Positions 32,301 to 44,263 are shown, counted from the first letter of the stretch. The stretch: 64,000 nucleotides of DNA from Mesostigma viride (GCA_009746045.1 RPFO01000065.1:661268-725267); one strand, 5' to 3'. Notes: generated by a model not told the origin, from the sequence alone. Numbers and translations are program-made.

Positions 32301-35300
32301 GCGGCAGAACTCGACACCTGGCGCGTCGCTCTTCTTGCCCTTCCACACCTTGACCTGGTAGCGCAGACGGTCCATCGCGTACGCGCCGATGACAAGGATG
32401 CCCGCGTAGTCCTCTGGCTTGACCTGGCGGCGTGGTAGGGGCCACAGGGGAGCAAGGAGCAATGGTCAGTTACCAGGGAGAGAGGGGCTTGACCTGGTGG
32501 CACAGCAAAACAAGACAAACACACAAACAATTTATGATAGTGGGACCATACATGATAGTCAGTTAGCAGGGAAAGAGGGGATTGACCTGATGCCGCTGCA
32601 GGGGCCATGGCGGTGAGGAGCCAGGGTGAATCATACAGGGGCTACCACAAGGGGGGGATCCGCAGGTAGACACCATGCTTACAAGGACACCTATGTCAAC
32701 AATCCCTCTGGGTTACAACAAGAACTTCCACGGCATTCAGCAGCACACCCACACACAGTCACCCACAACCAATCGCAGCTATCTTTGACCCGCTGGCGCA
32801 CGCCCCCTACCCCCCCCCCACAGCCCCCGCCCTGCATCACCGGCATGTGCAAGGCACCCACCTTGGTCACGCAGGTAGTGCAGAAGACCTCCTCCTCGAT
32901 GCGGCCGTCGGTCGGGTTGGAGGTGAACCGGATGCCGTCACCCCCCCACAGGTAGGAGACGTATTCGATATCATACCCGGCACGAGGGTAGTACTCGTTG
33001 TACGACCGGAACTCAAACGGGTCAAAGTGCTCCTCAATCAACACAGCGATCTTGCCCTTGCGGGGGCCCACCGCGGGCACGATCCCCTTGGCATTCGGCT
33101 TGAGCACGCCACCAGCCGACCCGCTGCTGCCGGTGGTTGTCCCGCTGCTGGTGCCAAAGTACATGTCGAAGAAGGTCTTGTAGACGTCGCGGAGGAAGTA
33201 GAGGTGTTCGTACTTCTTGTAGCAGCCGCCGCGGTCACCAGTGCGGATCCACACCACGTCGCCGTACGCCGTCATCTCACCCGTGTTGATGTCAAAGCAG
33301 ACCCAGTCAAAGGAGACATCTTCGCCGCTGAAGGTCACGCGGGGCCACGTCATGCGCACGCGCGGGTTGGCCAGCATCGCCCACCAGGAGGACTCGTAGA
33401 CATTGCCCTTGCCGCGGCCCAGCCAGTAGCCCTTCAGGCCGTCGGGGGTGGGCACCGCGCTGATGCTGCTCTCGCTGTCGTAGAGCGAGTCCTTGGTGAA
33501 GTACATCAGCTCGTCGCGGTACTCATTGAAGAGGACCTGGGGAGCAAATAGGCAGGATGACAGGTAAGGATACAGGAAGGGATGAGGAACATGTGCTTCT
33601 TCATAAGCTCGCCAGAGAAGTCGTTGACCAGAACATCCTCCTGGTCACTCACTATGAGCCCGGTCTACTCTCTTATGCGAACATCCAACCATGGGTTCAC
33701 TCACTCCATCAACCCAGGCCATCACTCAATCGCGAGGCAAAGGTACGCACCATGGGCACACTGTACTCCTGCATGGTGCCGTCATTCCAGCACACCGATG
33801 GCGTTGCTGCCAGCAATGCCAGCCGGTCGTCCTACCCGTATCCAACGTGACCCCCTGTACTCCTTGGTATCATCATACCACTTTGCCCGTTCAAGCGCTC
33901 CTCCTGAGTCACCACAAGCCCTCTCCATCCTTCCACCCACTGCCACAGTTCCTCACGAGCAGAAAGAAAATGTCGCCCAAAAGGGTGCACCCCCTCACCA
34001 TCAGCCTTCGGCACTCCTCCTTGATACCATCCTACGCCACCATCATGCTGCTACCAACATACGGTCCATCGACCCCGTTGCCGTGACCCACCGTGAGCCC
34101 GCTGTACTCCTCCTCCACTCCGTCGATGACGAACGTCTTGTTCTGCTTGTCGCCGTCACGCAGCGCCTGGCAGTGCGTGAGCCACCAGACCTTGTTCTCG
34201 TTCTCCACGGTGAGCGGGTTGCCGTACGAGCCGCGGATCTTGGACAGTGGCGTGTTGCGCTCCGTACGGCGGTAGATGCGGATGCCCTGGATGCGCAGCG
34301 CGTCCTCGATGATGAGAGGCGGGCGGCGGTCCGCCTGGTGGTCATGTGATAGGGGGGCCACACACATTAATTACAGCATGCAGTGCAAGCGGTGGGCATA
34401 ATGCACATTTAGGGGCATTCCTTGCTGGGTCATTGTCAAGAGGCGATGCCAGGTGGGCACAGAGTGTGAGCCATCCACGCGGCGAGATACGAGGGCATTC
34501 GGCACAAGCCAATTCGGCGGCGCGGGCACATGCGCATCCAGCACAAAGGAGATAGCCAACCAGGTGAGGCGGGTAAAAGCTTTCGTCTCTTACGTTCACC
34601 CTAGCAGCCGCGAACCGGGCAAAGGGAGTCCACCTGCTCACCCCCCCGTACTGGCTGGAAAATCTGGTGAAGCGCATTCATACGCGGGTCATTATATGTT
34701 GTGAATCTTTGCACATCGGCAGGCGGACGACGAGGCCAGGTAAAGGACCCTATTGGATATTGGATGAGAACCAAGAGGCAACTCTATAGGTTGCTCATAA
34801 CACCTGACAAGCGGGGAAAGGTTGCGCCCCTATTGCTAGCCTTCTGAGGTGAAAAACTGCTTATCCTCGCATACCGAGGTATGAGCCGTTTATGCTAGCG
34901 TACTGGGAGCATGGACTACGGGCTACGTATACCAGCACACACATGCCGAGAGCGTGAGCTAATTATGCTACCATACCGAGAGCATGGGCCAGTGATGCTA
35001 CCACACTGAGAACGCCTGGACTAGCCATGTTACCACAGCAAGAGCTTGGGCTAGTAACGCTAACACACCGAGAGCGTGGAGAAGTCGGCGATGAAATCCT
35101 TGGACGCGAGTGAGGAGGGGATGGTCATGTTGGTGTTGGCAAACACGGCGCCCAGGTTCAGCTTGATGCTCGAGTAGTAGTTGCTGGCGCACGCAGGACC
35201 GGGGGGGGAGGCAGAGTGGGGGTAAGGCCCGGGGGGGGGGGGGGAGGATGGGCAGGGAAGCACGGCCAGGCAGAAGACGAGTTGAGAAGGAGGGAGGGGG

Positions 35301-36519
35301 AGGCGCGCGGGCACAAGGCGGTCGTGTGGGCGCATTCTCTGGAACGGGCAAGATTTGTGTGACGTGGTGAGTAACCAAGGATGTTCGTGGGAGCAGATGG
35401 GATCGTATACAGAACAGCTGCACGGGCTAAGTTGGGTTACTTGCCGAGAACATGGCACGATCGACAATGACCCCTTCATGCACGAAGTATTCATAGTACA
35501 GCCCCTGCACCTCCCTAGATAATGGAGAGCCCTGATGCAACATGTGACGGCATCGTCGGATGGCGCAATCCTTGAAAAGGAAGATGAGAACAGACGGCTT
35601 CCATTCATGTCCGAGGGTGTAGCATGGCCAGGCACAATGAAGCATGGACCAGCAGCCGATAACATCCATTTGCTGGAAGTGGGAGAAAATGCGACATGTG
35701 GGCCAAGCTGAAAAACATGTGGTGAACGATGCATGGTTACATAACCACGCTCCACATGAAAACACCAGAAAATAGCAATAGTTTCTGGAAACGAGGAAGA
35801 AAAAAATCCCACAGTGGTTTTACGTAGTAGGATGACATACTAGGACGGTAGAATAGTAGTAACGTTTCAATGCAGTGCTAGCCTTGCCGGGGAGGGACAG
35901 CTGCACATCCATCACGGCAATCCACAAGGATAAGAAATGCGAAGTCCAAAAGTGCCGTGTTGCGTGCCTGTTGGACCTTTGCAGGTGAGATACGCGTACG
36001 TAAGAAGGTACTGCAGTGCGGACGCTAGAACAGCTAAACAACATTATACAGCCAGCAAATCTTAAATTTCTTGCGAACACAACTCGAGGCCTATCCACAC
36101 TAGGTCGTCGGAATTCCATCTTTCACTGAAGGGGGGAATTTATGAAAGCGTCAGCACAAACTTTCTGCGATTTGGTGGTCGTGGGACGGTCCGCACCTAG
36201 GGAAGCTGCTCATCTTCTGGAGGTACTCCTGAGCATCATTGATGTCCTTCTGCGTGTAGGTGCCCGCGCGCACAACGAGGGCATCGCGAGAGCCAGTAGC
36301 ACAGACCGAGGCGGGCTTCGCCGCAGCAGCCTGGGCACCCCAGAAGGCAGACCTAATTGCATTCCCGGACGGGGCCAAGGAAACCCTCCCTCCCCGCACT
36401 GGGGCAGCAACGGCTGGCAAAGAGCGCGACGCATTAGCCTTTGATGGAACTGCTCTGGAGCTGCTGAATGCAGCCACAGAGCGAGAAATGGAAACGGATG
36501 CCACGGAGGCGGACGCCAT
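29353..36519 (-). CDS. DJ-1/PfpI-domain protein with long N-terminal region, putatively plastid-targeted
   Basis: Nine minus-strand exons join in frame to 608 codons plus TAA: 36197-36519, 35069-35183, 34092-34334, 33751-33831, 32862-33536, 32286-32423, 31495-31569, 30462-30481 (20 nt) and 29353-29509. Residues 1-~95 (start MASASVASVSISRSVAA) are Ala/Ser/Arg-rich, like an algal chloroplast transit peptide. Residues ~110-380 (SNYYSSIKLNLGAVF; VENENKVWWLTHCQALRDGD; VCFDINTGEMTAYGDVVW) are conserved-looking but unassigned, possibly NTF2/SnoaL-like. A Gly/Ser/Thr linker follows at ~383-397. Residues ~415-608 form a DJ-1/PfpI glutamine-amidotransferase-like fold: KIAVLIEEHFD, VIGAYAMDRLRYQ, the nucleophile elbow GHICHS (Cys ~533), KVTCAHNI, DVTAAGG and VDGNLICGKHPGM. 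Family members act as deglycases, chaperones or proteases; the substrate here is unknown. Confidence 0.85.
30893..31085 (-). repeat. 42-bp minisatellite, about 5 copies
   Basis: Tandem units containing TCGCCACTAGCACACGGCAC, then AATTATCAGGTCTCA, lie in the intron between the 75-nt exon and the 20-nt microexon of the DJ-1-like gene. In the gene's sense each unit carries a GGCGAGGTGAGA-like string that resembles a splice donor, but no exon was recognised there. Confidence 0.8.
34853..35085 (-). repeat. ~31-bp degenerate repeat starting at the exon 2 splice donor of the DJ-1-like gene
   Basis: On the minus strand about seven units begin with variants of CACGCTCTCGGTGTGTTAGC. The first unit spans the real exon 2 end (CTCTCG|GTGTGT at 35069), and the rest follow within the intron. 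Confidence 0.65.
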
Positions 36520-36638
36520 TGTTGCAATACGATGACTGCCCGGATCCCGGAGCCTCAACGCACGGGACAAACCCCCCACAAGATATGGCAACAAGATCTC
36601 TGCGTGCACCAACTGGACATGGCACGGGACCGGTTGGG
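36520..36638 (-). promoter_or_regulatory. 5' flank of the DJ-1-like gene; contains 110-bp repeat A copy 1
   Basis: Sequence immediately upstream of the ATG at 36519. Positions 36529-36638 are repeated at 37146-37255 (starting ACGATGACTGCCCGGATCCC). It presumably holds the 5' UTR or promoter, but no specific element could be named. Confidence 0.35.
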
Positions 36639-37147
36639 CCCGAAAGATCCTTCCCAGCCCGGCAGACCGGCACAGGTGGAACGTTGCATTGCACGGTGGC
36701 ATCAGGCATGGCACGAGCGGAACTATCTGGTAGCTAGGCCCTAATAGCAGGGGCCCAGGGCTCATTCTTACCCATTTCATCAGGAAGTACCCGCCACTGG
36801 GATTACAGAAGGTTGTGCAGTCTTATGCCAGCAGACCCTCGACTTGTCCGCGCCGCGCCGCCTGCTGCCGTGGGCCTGTCTGCCACATGGGCCTGGGTTG
36901 CCTCCGTCCAGAAAGTGCCAAATATCTTCTTGAACGCTTGAACTACATATTGCCGTACGAGATTCTTCAACCTTCAAACAAAATGTTTGTTGCAGGCAGC
37001 CAAGCTCGTGGCTTGGTCGTTGAGTCGCCTTCGCCATGTCACGTCAAAAATTCAAGGCAGTCCTCTGCCCCACCTGGACACCTCGAAGCGTTGCGCACAT
37101 GACACACCCTCGTGGCATACTATCTCTTATCAGTGTCACAGCATAAC
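36628..37147. repeat. 520-bp direct repeat B, copy 1
   Basis: Nearly identical to 44270-44789, with the same length of 520 bp and only a few substitutions seen (for example near 36744 and 36826). It starts GACCGGTTGGGCCCGAAAGA and ends GTGTCACAGCATAAC. An 85-codon minus-strand ORF (36780-37037) is conserved in both copies, but its product is not recognised. Confidence 0.9.
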
Positions 37148-37255
37148 GATGACTGCCCGGATCCCGGAGCCTCAACGCACGGGACAAACCCCCCACAAGA
37201 TATGGCAACAAGATCTCTGCGTGCACCAACTGGACATGGCACGGGACCGGTTGGG
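37146..37255. repeat. 110-bp direct repeat A, copy 2
   Basis: Copy of 36529-36638. The two A copies flank repeat B copy 1, overlapping it by 11 bp on the left and 2 bp on the right. Confidence 0.9.
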
Positions 37256-37266
37256 GGTTCTGGCTC

Positions 37267-37925
37267 GCACACTCATGAGTTAAAAACTCACCCCCGGACC
37301 AGAATCAGACCGGGGATCGTCGCCGCGCCAGGTTGCGAGCTACTCCAAGCAGGCCGTGGACTGCCCTAGCGGCGTATCCAGACGGGAAGTCTGCGTAACC
37401 AGCGTAAACCAGACTCCAGCATGCCGTAAGTACAGGTAAAAGCTGTTAAAACCCCATGCCAGAGACAGCTGCTGACAAAGTTACAGTGCAGCGGGCACCC
37501 CCGGCAGCCATAGCGGGAACGATAGTCCGGCAATTGACGGGGGCGGCATGGATGTTTATTAAACGTAGATTGATTATATTTAACGTACAAGGTAGCGTTA
37601 CCTGCAATCCAATAAATGAGGCATTGTAGCGTGGATTTTCTCCAGAGCTTTACCGTGTTTGTCGTGGCAGAATGTTCCAATGCAGTAGATCAAGTGACGC
37701 CATTACTATCGATGTTCCTTTGCATTGCTGCATCTGCCAATTGTTTTTCACTTAAAAGATTGATATTGCCTTGTCATGTCGCCAGGTAGACCGATATCCA
37801 AGCGAGTTACGGGCGACTTTGCTCGCGATCATAAATGTAGGAGCACGCATTAATTAAACCGGACTTGCTTGGGGTCAGGTCCCGATGGTGCGTTGTCGAG
37901 CGAGAGCCCACCAAGCAGGCGTGCT
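37267..37925 (+). repeat. Left arm of large inverted repeat
   Basis: From CACTCATGAGTTAAAAACTC to GAGCCCACCAAGCAGGCGTG, this is the inverted counterpart of 42631-43480. Substitutions and indels are visible, so the arms are diverged. Confidence 0.85.
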
Positions 37926-38984
37926 TATTGTTTATAATTATTATGATCATGAACCTGCCTTATTGCCAGCATGAGTTCAGCTAGACTGTGGCCACTTTTG
38001 GTGCCGTGATGCTACAGTCATACCGTTGGCAGCCATTTTCCGTTTTCCTCAAGCGCTGGAATGCACAACTTCTCCATACTTATCCCGCCCGGCATGTCAG
38101 TGACCGTTCCCCAGGTATAGAACACTTCATGGCTTATTCATACTTGCTGGTTTGGGGCAGCGTATTTGCTTCTATCACCAGCAGCGCTTCACCTGACACT
38201 TTCGTTTGACTGCAGAGCCCCAACGTGATGCCTTGGCGTTGGCGGTGGTCCTCAAGCGCGTACTGTCTGAAGGACAGTATCATGGTATGACATTGGTAAG
38301 CTTTTGCGTTTGGTTTTGGCAGAGCTCTTGCCAGCAGCCGGGGCAGAATAGCAGCAGTATTGTCAATACCTGTTCTTATGCTTGCTCAACACGATAAATC
38401 ATGTAGTCTGTTTCTCTGATGAAGACATTGGTTGGCAGTCGTATCAATAGTGTTGCCTGCAATTTTCCCAGACCGGATACGCCTGTATGGTTGGCGATTA
38501 CGGTTACTAGCATTTCTTCTTAGAGCCCGGGAGTCATGTTGAGATCAAGGTGACTAATGTGACATTGCTTTCTCTTTGCTAATGTTACTAGGGTTGTGGT
38601 GCCGGGATGCTGCATGTTGCTAACTGAGAAAAGCAGGATTCGTCCTTCAGAAAGAGACTAATATGACAGCAGGTAATATCTAGCACATCATCGTTCCCTT
38701 AGTGAACTCGTTGCATGTATACATCCTGCTTCCACGCTTGCTTCCTTGCTTTTGGTTGCTGGCTGGCCGGCCGGCTGGTTGGCGTGTATTGCTTGTTCCC
38801 ATAAACATTTGTATACGTACACGCACGCTCATGTTGTCATGCACGCACAAGACCGCACCAAAGCAACCAACCAATGTAACAAGCTCCCATATCCCATGGT
38901 CATGACTCCCCACCCTACCCAACAGCTGCACCTCATGCCCACTGCTTACACCATGGTTGTCATGCCAAACTGCTGCCATGGCCG
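37926..38984. other. Interior of palindrome, left part, no gene recognised
   Basis: ORFs here are short and without known motifs. A GGCCGGCCGGCTGG-like purine/pyrimidine patch lies near 38766. Nothing else supported. Confidence 0.4.
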
Positions 38985-39440
38985 TCATGGCTGTCGTTGC
39001 TGTCGTTGCTGTCGTGGCTGTCGTGGCTGTCGTGGCTGTCGTGGCTGTCGTGGCTGTCGTGGCTGTCGTGGCTGTCGTGGCTGTCGTGGCTGTCGTGGCT
39101 GTCGTGGCTGTCGTGGCTGTCGTGGCTGTCGTGGCTGTCGTGGCTGTCGTGGCTGTCGTGGCTGTCGTGGCTGTCGTGGCTGTCGTGGCTGTCGTGGCTG
39201 TCGTGGCTGTCGTGGCTGTCGTGGCTGTCGTGGCTGTCGTGGCTGTCGTGGCTGTCGTGGCTGTCGTGGCTGTCGTGGCTGTCGTGGCTGTCGTGGCTGT
39301 CGTGGCTGTCGTGGTTGTCGTGGCTGTCGTGGCTGTCGTGGCTGTCGTGGCTGTCGCGGCTGTCGTGGCTGTCGTGGCTGTCGTGGCTGTCGTGGCTGTC
39401 GTGGCTGTCGTGGCTGTCATGGCTGTCATGGCCGTCTTGG
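38985..39440. repeat. 9-bp minisatellite GGCTGTCGT, left array
   Basis: About 48 near-perfect copies of GGCTGTCGT, with GGCTGTCAT/GGCCGTCAT variants at both ends. The unit is the inverted form of the array at 41.9-42.55 kb. ORFs over it are artefacts. Confidence 0.95.
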
Positions 39441-39894
39441 CAATTGCCAGGGGAACTCGGTGAGTGCCAGTTCAAGATGCTCGAGGGCAAGTGGGCTAGG
39501 GCGTTTGGCAATGCGCACGCAGGTGCATGCCGGACACTTGTTCTTTGTAACGTAGTACAGGCAGTGCAGACGGGCTGGACATGCAAATACTTGCTGTCCT
39601 TAGCAAGTGGCCAGCCCAAGCAAGATGCACATGCATGCAACCCATCGCTGTGTGTAATGTCTTGTATCCACACTCCGTAGGTACCTGGCATGCACATGGT
39701 CTGAACTTGCAGAATTTCACTCCAACAACATGTGGCTGGCAGCAAGCATTGAGGTAACTGCAACTGTAAATCTGTAACGACTAATCTCACGCATCCAGGA
39801 ATAGTTGTCTCCATTATTGTATGGGAGGGAGGGGTAGGGTTGATAGGGATTCTACTTGGTAGGGTTGAGAGAGCACGAACGTGAAAAGATCAAG

Positions 39895-40015
39895 GAGACA
39901 ACCAGCGCAGGCCAGAAATCGGGAGAATCCGGTCCATGGTAGCTCGAGCCTGCCGTTATCTTTTCCGCGTTTTCGAGTCGTTCAGGATGATGAATATGAA
40001 GTGAGACAACTATGC
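39895..40015. repeat. R1-related terminal repeat, inverted copy
   Basis: GAGACAACCAGCGCAGGCCAGAAATC... to GATGATGAATATGAAG is the inverted counterpart of the ends of R1 at about 16915-17010 and 49375-49465. A diverged copy is at 15530-15650. Confidence 0.7.
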
Positions 40016-40166
40016 CTGGACGCATGGCGATCCAACGCCGTGGAAGGACTAGGGTAGTTGTCTGATAGGAAAGACGCGAAGGCCGCGGAAGCCGCGTGGC
40101 TATCTCTAGGAAGACCTGCATGGAGGGAGCTAGACAGAGGGTAGCGAGAAATGTTGATGGGGAAAA

Positions 40167-40217
40167 CACACACACACACATGCACACACACACACATACA
40201 CACACACACACACACAC
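40167..40217. repeat. CA dinucleotide repeat
   Basis: (CA)n with a few interruptions. No coding content. Confidence 0.9.
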
Positions 40218-40534
40218 GCCACCAGCAGCAACAAAAACAACCAAAACTAAGAAGGAAAAGAGGGAACACATACGCACATGCATACACGAAGGGATCAGAA
40301 TACACGAAGGGGCTAAAATAAGAAGTAAGGAGTATACATCTCTTTGATACATTACAGAGCTGGTTGTCTCTTTGATACATTACAGAGGGAAAAAGAAAAA
40401 GGAAAAGGAAAGAAAGAAAAAAGAAAAGATTTAACGTAAATGGTAGTCATACGAACAATAATAAATAAAGACAAAGTAAAGAGTAATAATTATAACAAAA
40501 ACCAAAATGGAATAAAGAATGCACGGAGATGGAA

Positions 40535-41140
40535 TTAATTAATTAATTAATTAGACTCGTGCTCCCGTTGGGGAGTCACGGAGCATTAACCCCGATGGAT
40601 GGATGGGTGGGTGCAAACAGTCCTACCGGTCTAAGCTATCTACATCAGCCACCTACGACATCTATCTAACAGCATTACTAACTACAACATCTATCTATAC
40701 AGCATCACGCTGCCCTAGGGGAGCTGTCTGGCGTGCCTCCCGCGGGTTTGCACACGCGGGCGCTTCCCCACAGGATGGAAAGCATGGAGATGGAAATTAA
40801 TGTGTAGCCTTGTTTTGTTTAAGTGGTGTGTCTCACATAAGTCACGTGAACAAAATGGAACTAAGATTACGTGCACCATCTGCGAGCATAGTTGTCTCAC
40901 TTCATATGCACAGCTATGATGGGTACTCTTGATACATGCTTCACAAGGGCAATGCATGTAGTGGATCTCTACCGGAACTGGCGGGGGGGGAGAATCAGGC
41001 ATACAGGCAATGCGGACTTCTCCATGGGATATGCAGATGGTATGTCGCAGTATTACTATGTTCTTGGGACATCAACTACAACAATAAAAAGTACAACAAT
41101 AAAACAGCCTAGCATTTGGGTGTGCACTTGGTTGTCTTGA
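40535..41140 (-). mobile_element. LINE-type 3' end in minus orientation
   Basis: An ATTAATTAATTAATTAATTA tail is followed by GACTCGTGCTCCCGTTGGGG then AGTCACGGAGCAT, the inverse of the CTCCC-AACGGGAG hairpin and tail of the LINE ends elsewhere. The element body would extend rightward for an uncertain distance, and no ORF was recognised. Confidence 0.5.
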
Positions 41141-41884
41141 AGAAGATGTCTTCAAAAAGTTATATACAGAGTAAGGGCGAGAAACCCACAGATACATGGC
41201 ATTATTCCAACAAAGTGAATTACATGGTCACACTCTAATGCAGCCAGCCAGTTCAGGATTGAGGTAGGCAGCACATGTGACTTTTATATGCTGGCCGTCA
41301 GGCTAGCTAGTTATTGGCGCGCAGCACCATCAGCTCAGCTCTGGCCAAGGTAATGGAAACACAGAACATCACTTGTGAACCGAATGTAGCACAGACATGG
41401 CTGTTCACATCAGCAACGTGAGAGATGCACATGATCAAAGAGACATGATGCCTGCAAGAAAGCCATCAAGCCACCGACATGCCAACGCAAGCCAGCAAAC
41501 ATGCAGCAAGCACAGCAAACACCTACCACAGTGATGATATCACACCCCCAATCTGCCAATCCCTAGATAGTAGATACCTAGCTGAGGCTGCGGGTGGGGC
41601 CTGCTCAGGTGTTCAAAGGCTAGGGTTGGATTCGGAAAATGTTGGGTGGTTACCTGCCAAAAATCGCCCCACATTCTGTACAGCACTTGAGTGCTCCGTG
41701 ACCTCTCAGCCGAGGCTTAGGTTCCATCAATAACTTGCGCCAGCAAGGCAAACAATCAAAGACAGCCACCAATGCAAGCAATACAGCTATGCAAATAACC
41801 CAGAAAAACAAGTAGGCACAAGTCAGCGATGCAAGCCGCTTAGTCAGTCTTAATGCATGCAATGACCTCCTTGTGGCGACAACA

Positions 41885-42565
41885 AAGGGAGTCATGGCAG
41901 TCATGACAGCCATGACAGCCAAGACAGCAAGGACAGCCATGAAAGCTGAAAGCCATGACAGCAAGGACAGCCAAGACAGCACAAGGACAGCCGCAATGGC
42001 CATGACAGCCATGACAGCCATGACAGCCATGACAGCCATGACAGCCATGACAACCATGACAGCCATGACAGCCATGACAGCCATGACAGCCATGAAAGCT
42101 GACAGCCATGACAGCCATGACAGCCATGACAGCCATGACAGCCATGACAGCCATGACAGCCATGACAGCCATGACAGCCATGACAGCCATGACAGCCATC
42201 AAAGCTGAAAGCCATGACAGCCATGACAGCCATGACAGCCATGACAGCCATGACAGCCATGACAGCCATGACAGCCATGACAGCCATGACAGCCATGACA
42301 GCCATGACAGCCATGACAGCCATGACAGCCATGACAGCCATGACAGCCATGACAGCCATGACAGCCATGACAGCCATGACAGCCATGACAGCCATGACAG
42401 CCATGACAGCCATGACAGCCATGACAGCCATGACAGCCATGACAGCCATGACAGCCATGACAGCCATGACAGCCATGACAGCCATGACAGCCATGACAGC
42501 CATGAAAGCTGAAAGCCATGACAGCAAGGACAGCCAAGACAGCACAAGGACAGCCGCAATGGCCA
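41885..42565. repeat. 9-bp minisatellite ATGACAGCC, right array
   Basis: About 65 copies of ATGACAGCC, interrupted by AAAGCTGAAAGCC variants and by a terminal block (ACAGCAAGGACAGCCAAGAC then AGCACAAGGACAGCCGC) that appears at both the start and end of the array. The unit is the reverse complement of GGCTGTCAT in the left array. Confidence 0.95.
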
Positions 42566-42630
42566 TGGCGGCAATGACTGCCCAGGAGCGAACAGTAACA
42601 TCATCAACACAAGTATGCAACCATAACCAA

Positions 42631-43480
42631 CACTAACGCGTGCTTGATGGGCTCTCGCTCACCAACGCACCATCGGGACCTGACCCAAAGCAAGTCCGGT
42701 TTTACGCGCGCTCCTACATTCATCGACCAACGATGGACAACGCGGAAGAGTCAAGACAGCTCGCAGGAAAGAAAATAACACCAGCAACCCCGCTCGCCAG
42801 TTGTATGTTACAACTGTTGCCAGCGACCCCGCTCGCCAGTTGCATCTTACACTTGTTTATGGCGAGCAGAGTCGCCCGTAAGTCGCCTGGATATCGGTCC
42901 GCCTGGCGACATAACAAGGCAATATCAATCTTTTAAGTGAAAATGAATTGGCAGATGCAGCAATGCGAAGGAACAATCGATAGTAATGGCGTCACTTGAT
43001 CTACTGCATTGGAACATTCTGCCACGACAAAACGGTAAAGCTCTGGAGAAAATCCACGCTACAATGCCTCATTTATTGGATTGCAGGTAACGCTACCTTG
43101 TCATACTCTTAGCAACAAGATATGGAAGCGTCAATCTGCGTTTAATAAACATCCTTGCCGCCCCCGTTAATTTCCGGAATATCCCTCCCGCTATGGCTGC
43201 CGGGGGTGCCCGCTGCACTGTAACTTTGTCAGCAGCTGTCTCTGGCATAGGGTTTTAACAGCTTTTACCTGTACTTACGGCATGGCTACATTACACCTTT
43301 TGTAGTACACCTACCGACGTGAGTTGAGGCTGGAGTCTGGTTTACGCTGGTTACGCAGACTTCCCGTCTGGATACGCCGCAAGGGCAGTCCACGGCATTC
43401 TTGGAGTAGCTCGCAACCAGGCGCGGCGGCGATCCCCGGTCTGATTCTGGTCCGGGGGTGAGTTTTTAACTCATGAGTGA
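42631..43480 (-). repeat. Right arm of large inverted repeat
   Basis: Inverted counterpart of 37267-37925. It ends CCGGGGGTGAGTTTTTAACT then CATGAGTG. It is longer than the left arm because of internal insertions (for example 42737-42860 and about 43105-43145). Confidence 0.85.
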
Positions 43481-43486
43481 AAAAAA

Positions 43487-44263
43487 TACACCGTCCGCAT
43501 TGGAAGTTCTAACTAAATAATTAGCTTCTGGAAAATGTTCTGGCTGAAAACCATAAAAAAAACAAAAGAAAATTAATTAATTAACTCCGGGGGCTGAGGA
43601 CTGGACTCAACAAACAAACAAACAAAATTAATTAATTAACTCATGTGGGCACGGTGTCGTCGCCCTGTGAGAAAACAAACAAACACTTTATATTATATAA
43701 AAGTACATAAAACCTTCGAAAATACCTTGGACAGGCGGGGAACATGAAATATCGTGAAAATCGAAAAAAAACCGCGAGACTCAGGCCGAGCGCGGGGTGA
43801 GGCGCGAACCAAGTGAACCGCTTTTGCATCCAGCAATCCACGCTCTACTGCCTCGGCAGGGCACGTCGGTCGGTACTCAGTAGAGGCTGAGGCCTGAGCG
43901 TGTCTACAGATGTACATGTAAGATGTACTACTCATGTGCGATACTGGGCCTTGAGCAATTAAATAGGGTATCACTGACCTGAGACCTCCACTGACTATAG
44001 CCTGTGGCCGCCGAAAGGGGGGCCGCCGGGCCGGGTTGGGGACGGCGTGTACCATATCTACCAAACAAACAAAAGAAATTTAATTAAATAAGTACCCAAG
44101 TGCCGTGAACGGCTGCAGGACAAACAAACAAACAAAAGGTTTTAATTAAATAATAAAAACCCGGGACTCTAACTGGCTCCCCAACAAACAATCCAGGGTT
44201 ATTCGTAATGCAAATACGGCAAAAATTGACCCATAATAACAAACTTCCAATGCGGACGGTGTA
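43487..44263. mobile_element. 777-bp TIR-bounded element (MITE-like)
   Basis: 22-bp perfect inverted termini (TACACCGTCCGCATTGGAAG + TT) at 43487-43508 and 44242-44263. With TA as target duplication the TIR starts CACCGTCC. The interior has four CAAACAAACAAA stretches, each close to a TTAATTAA-type motif, and no transposase. Superfamily not assigned. Confidence 0.65.

Noticed and set aside
35427-35765. Extra exon of the DJ-1-like gene (112-codon ORF)
   Set aside because: Exons 1 and 2 already join in phase across it (AG|C), and it would need a GC donor; left as intron.
38680-39814. Long ORFs of TAT, CRG, VAV or SHD repeats
   Set aside because: Artefacts of the 9-bp minisatellite; the unit length is a multiple of three, so frames stay open.
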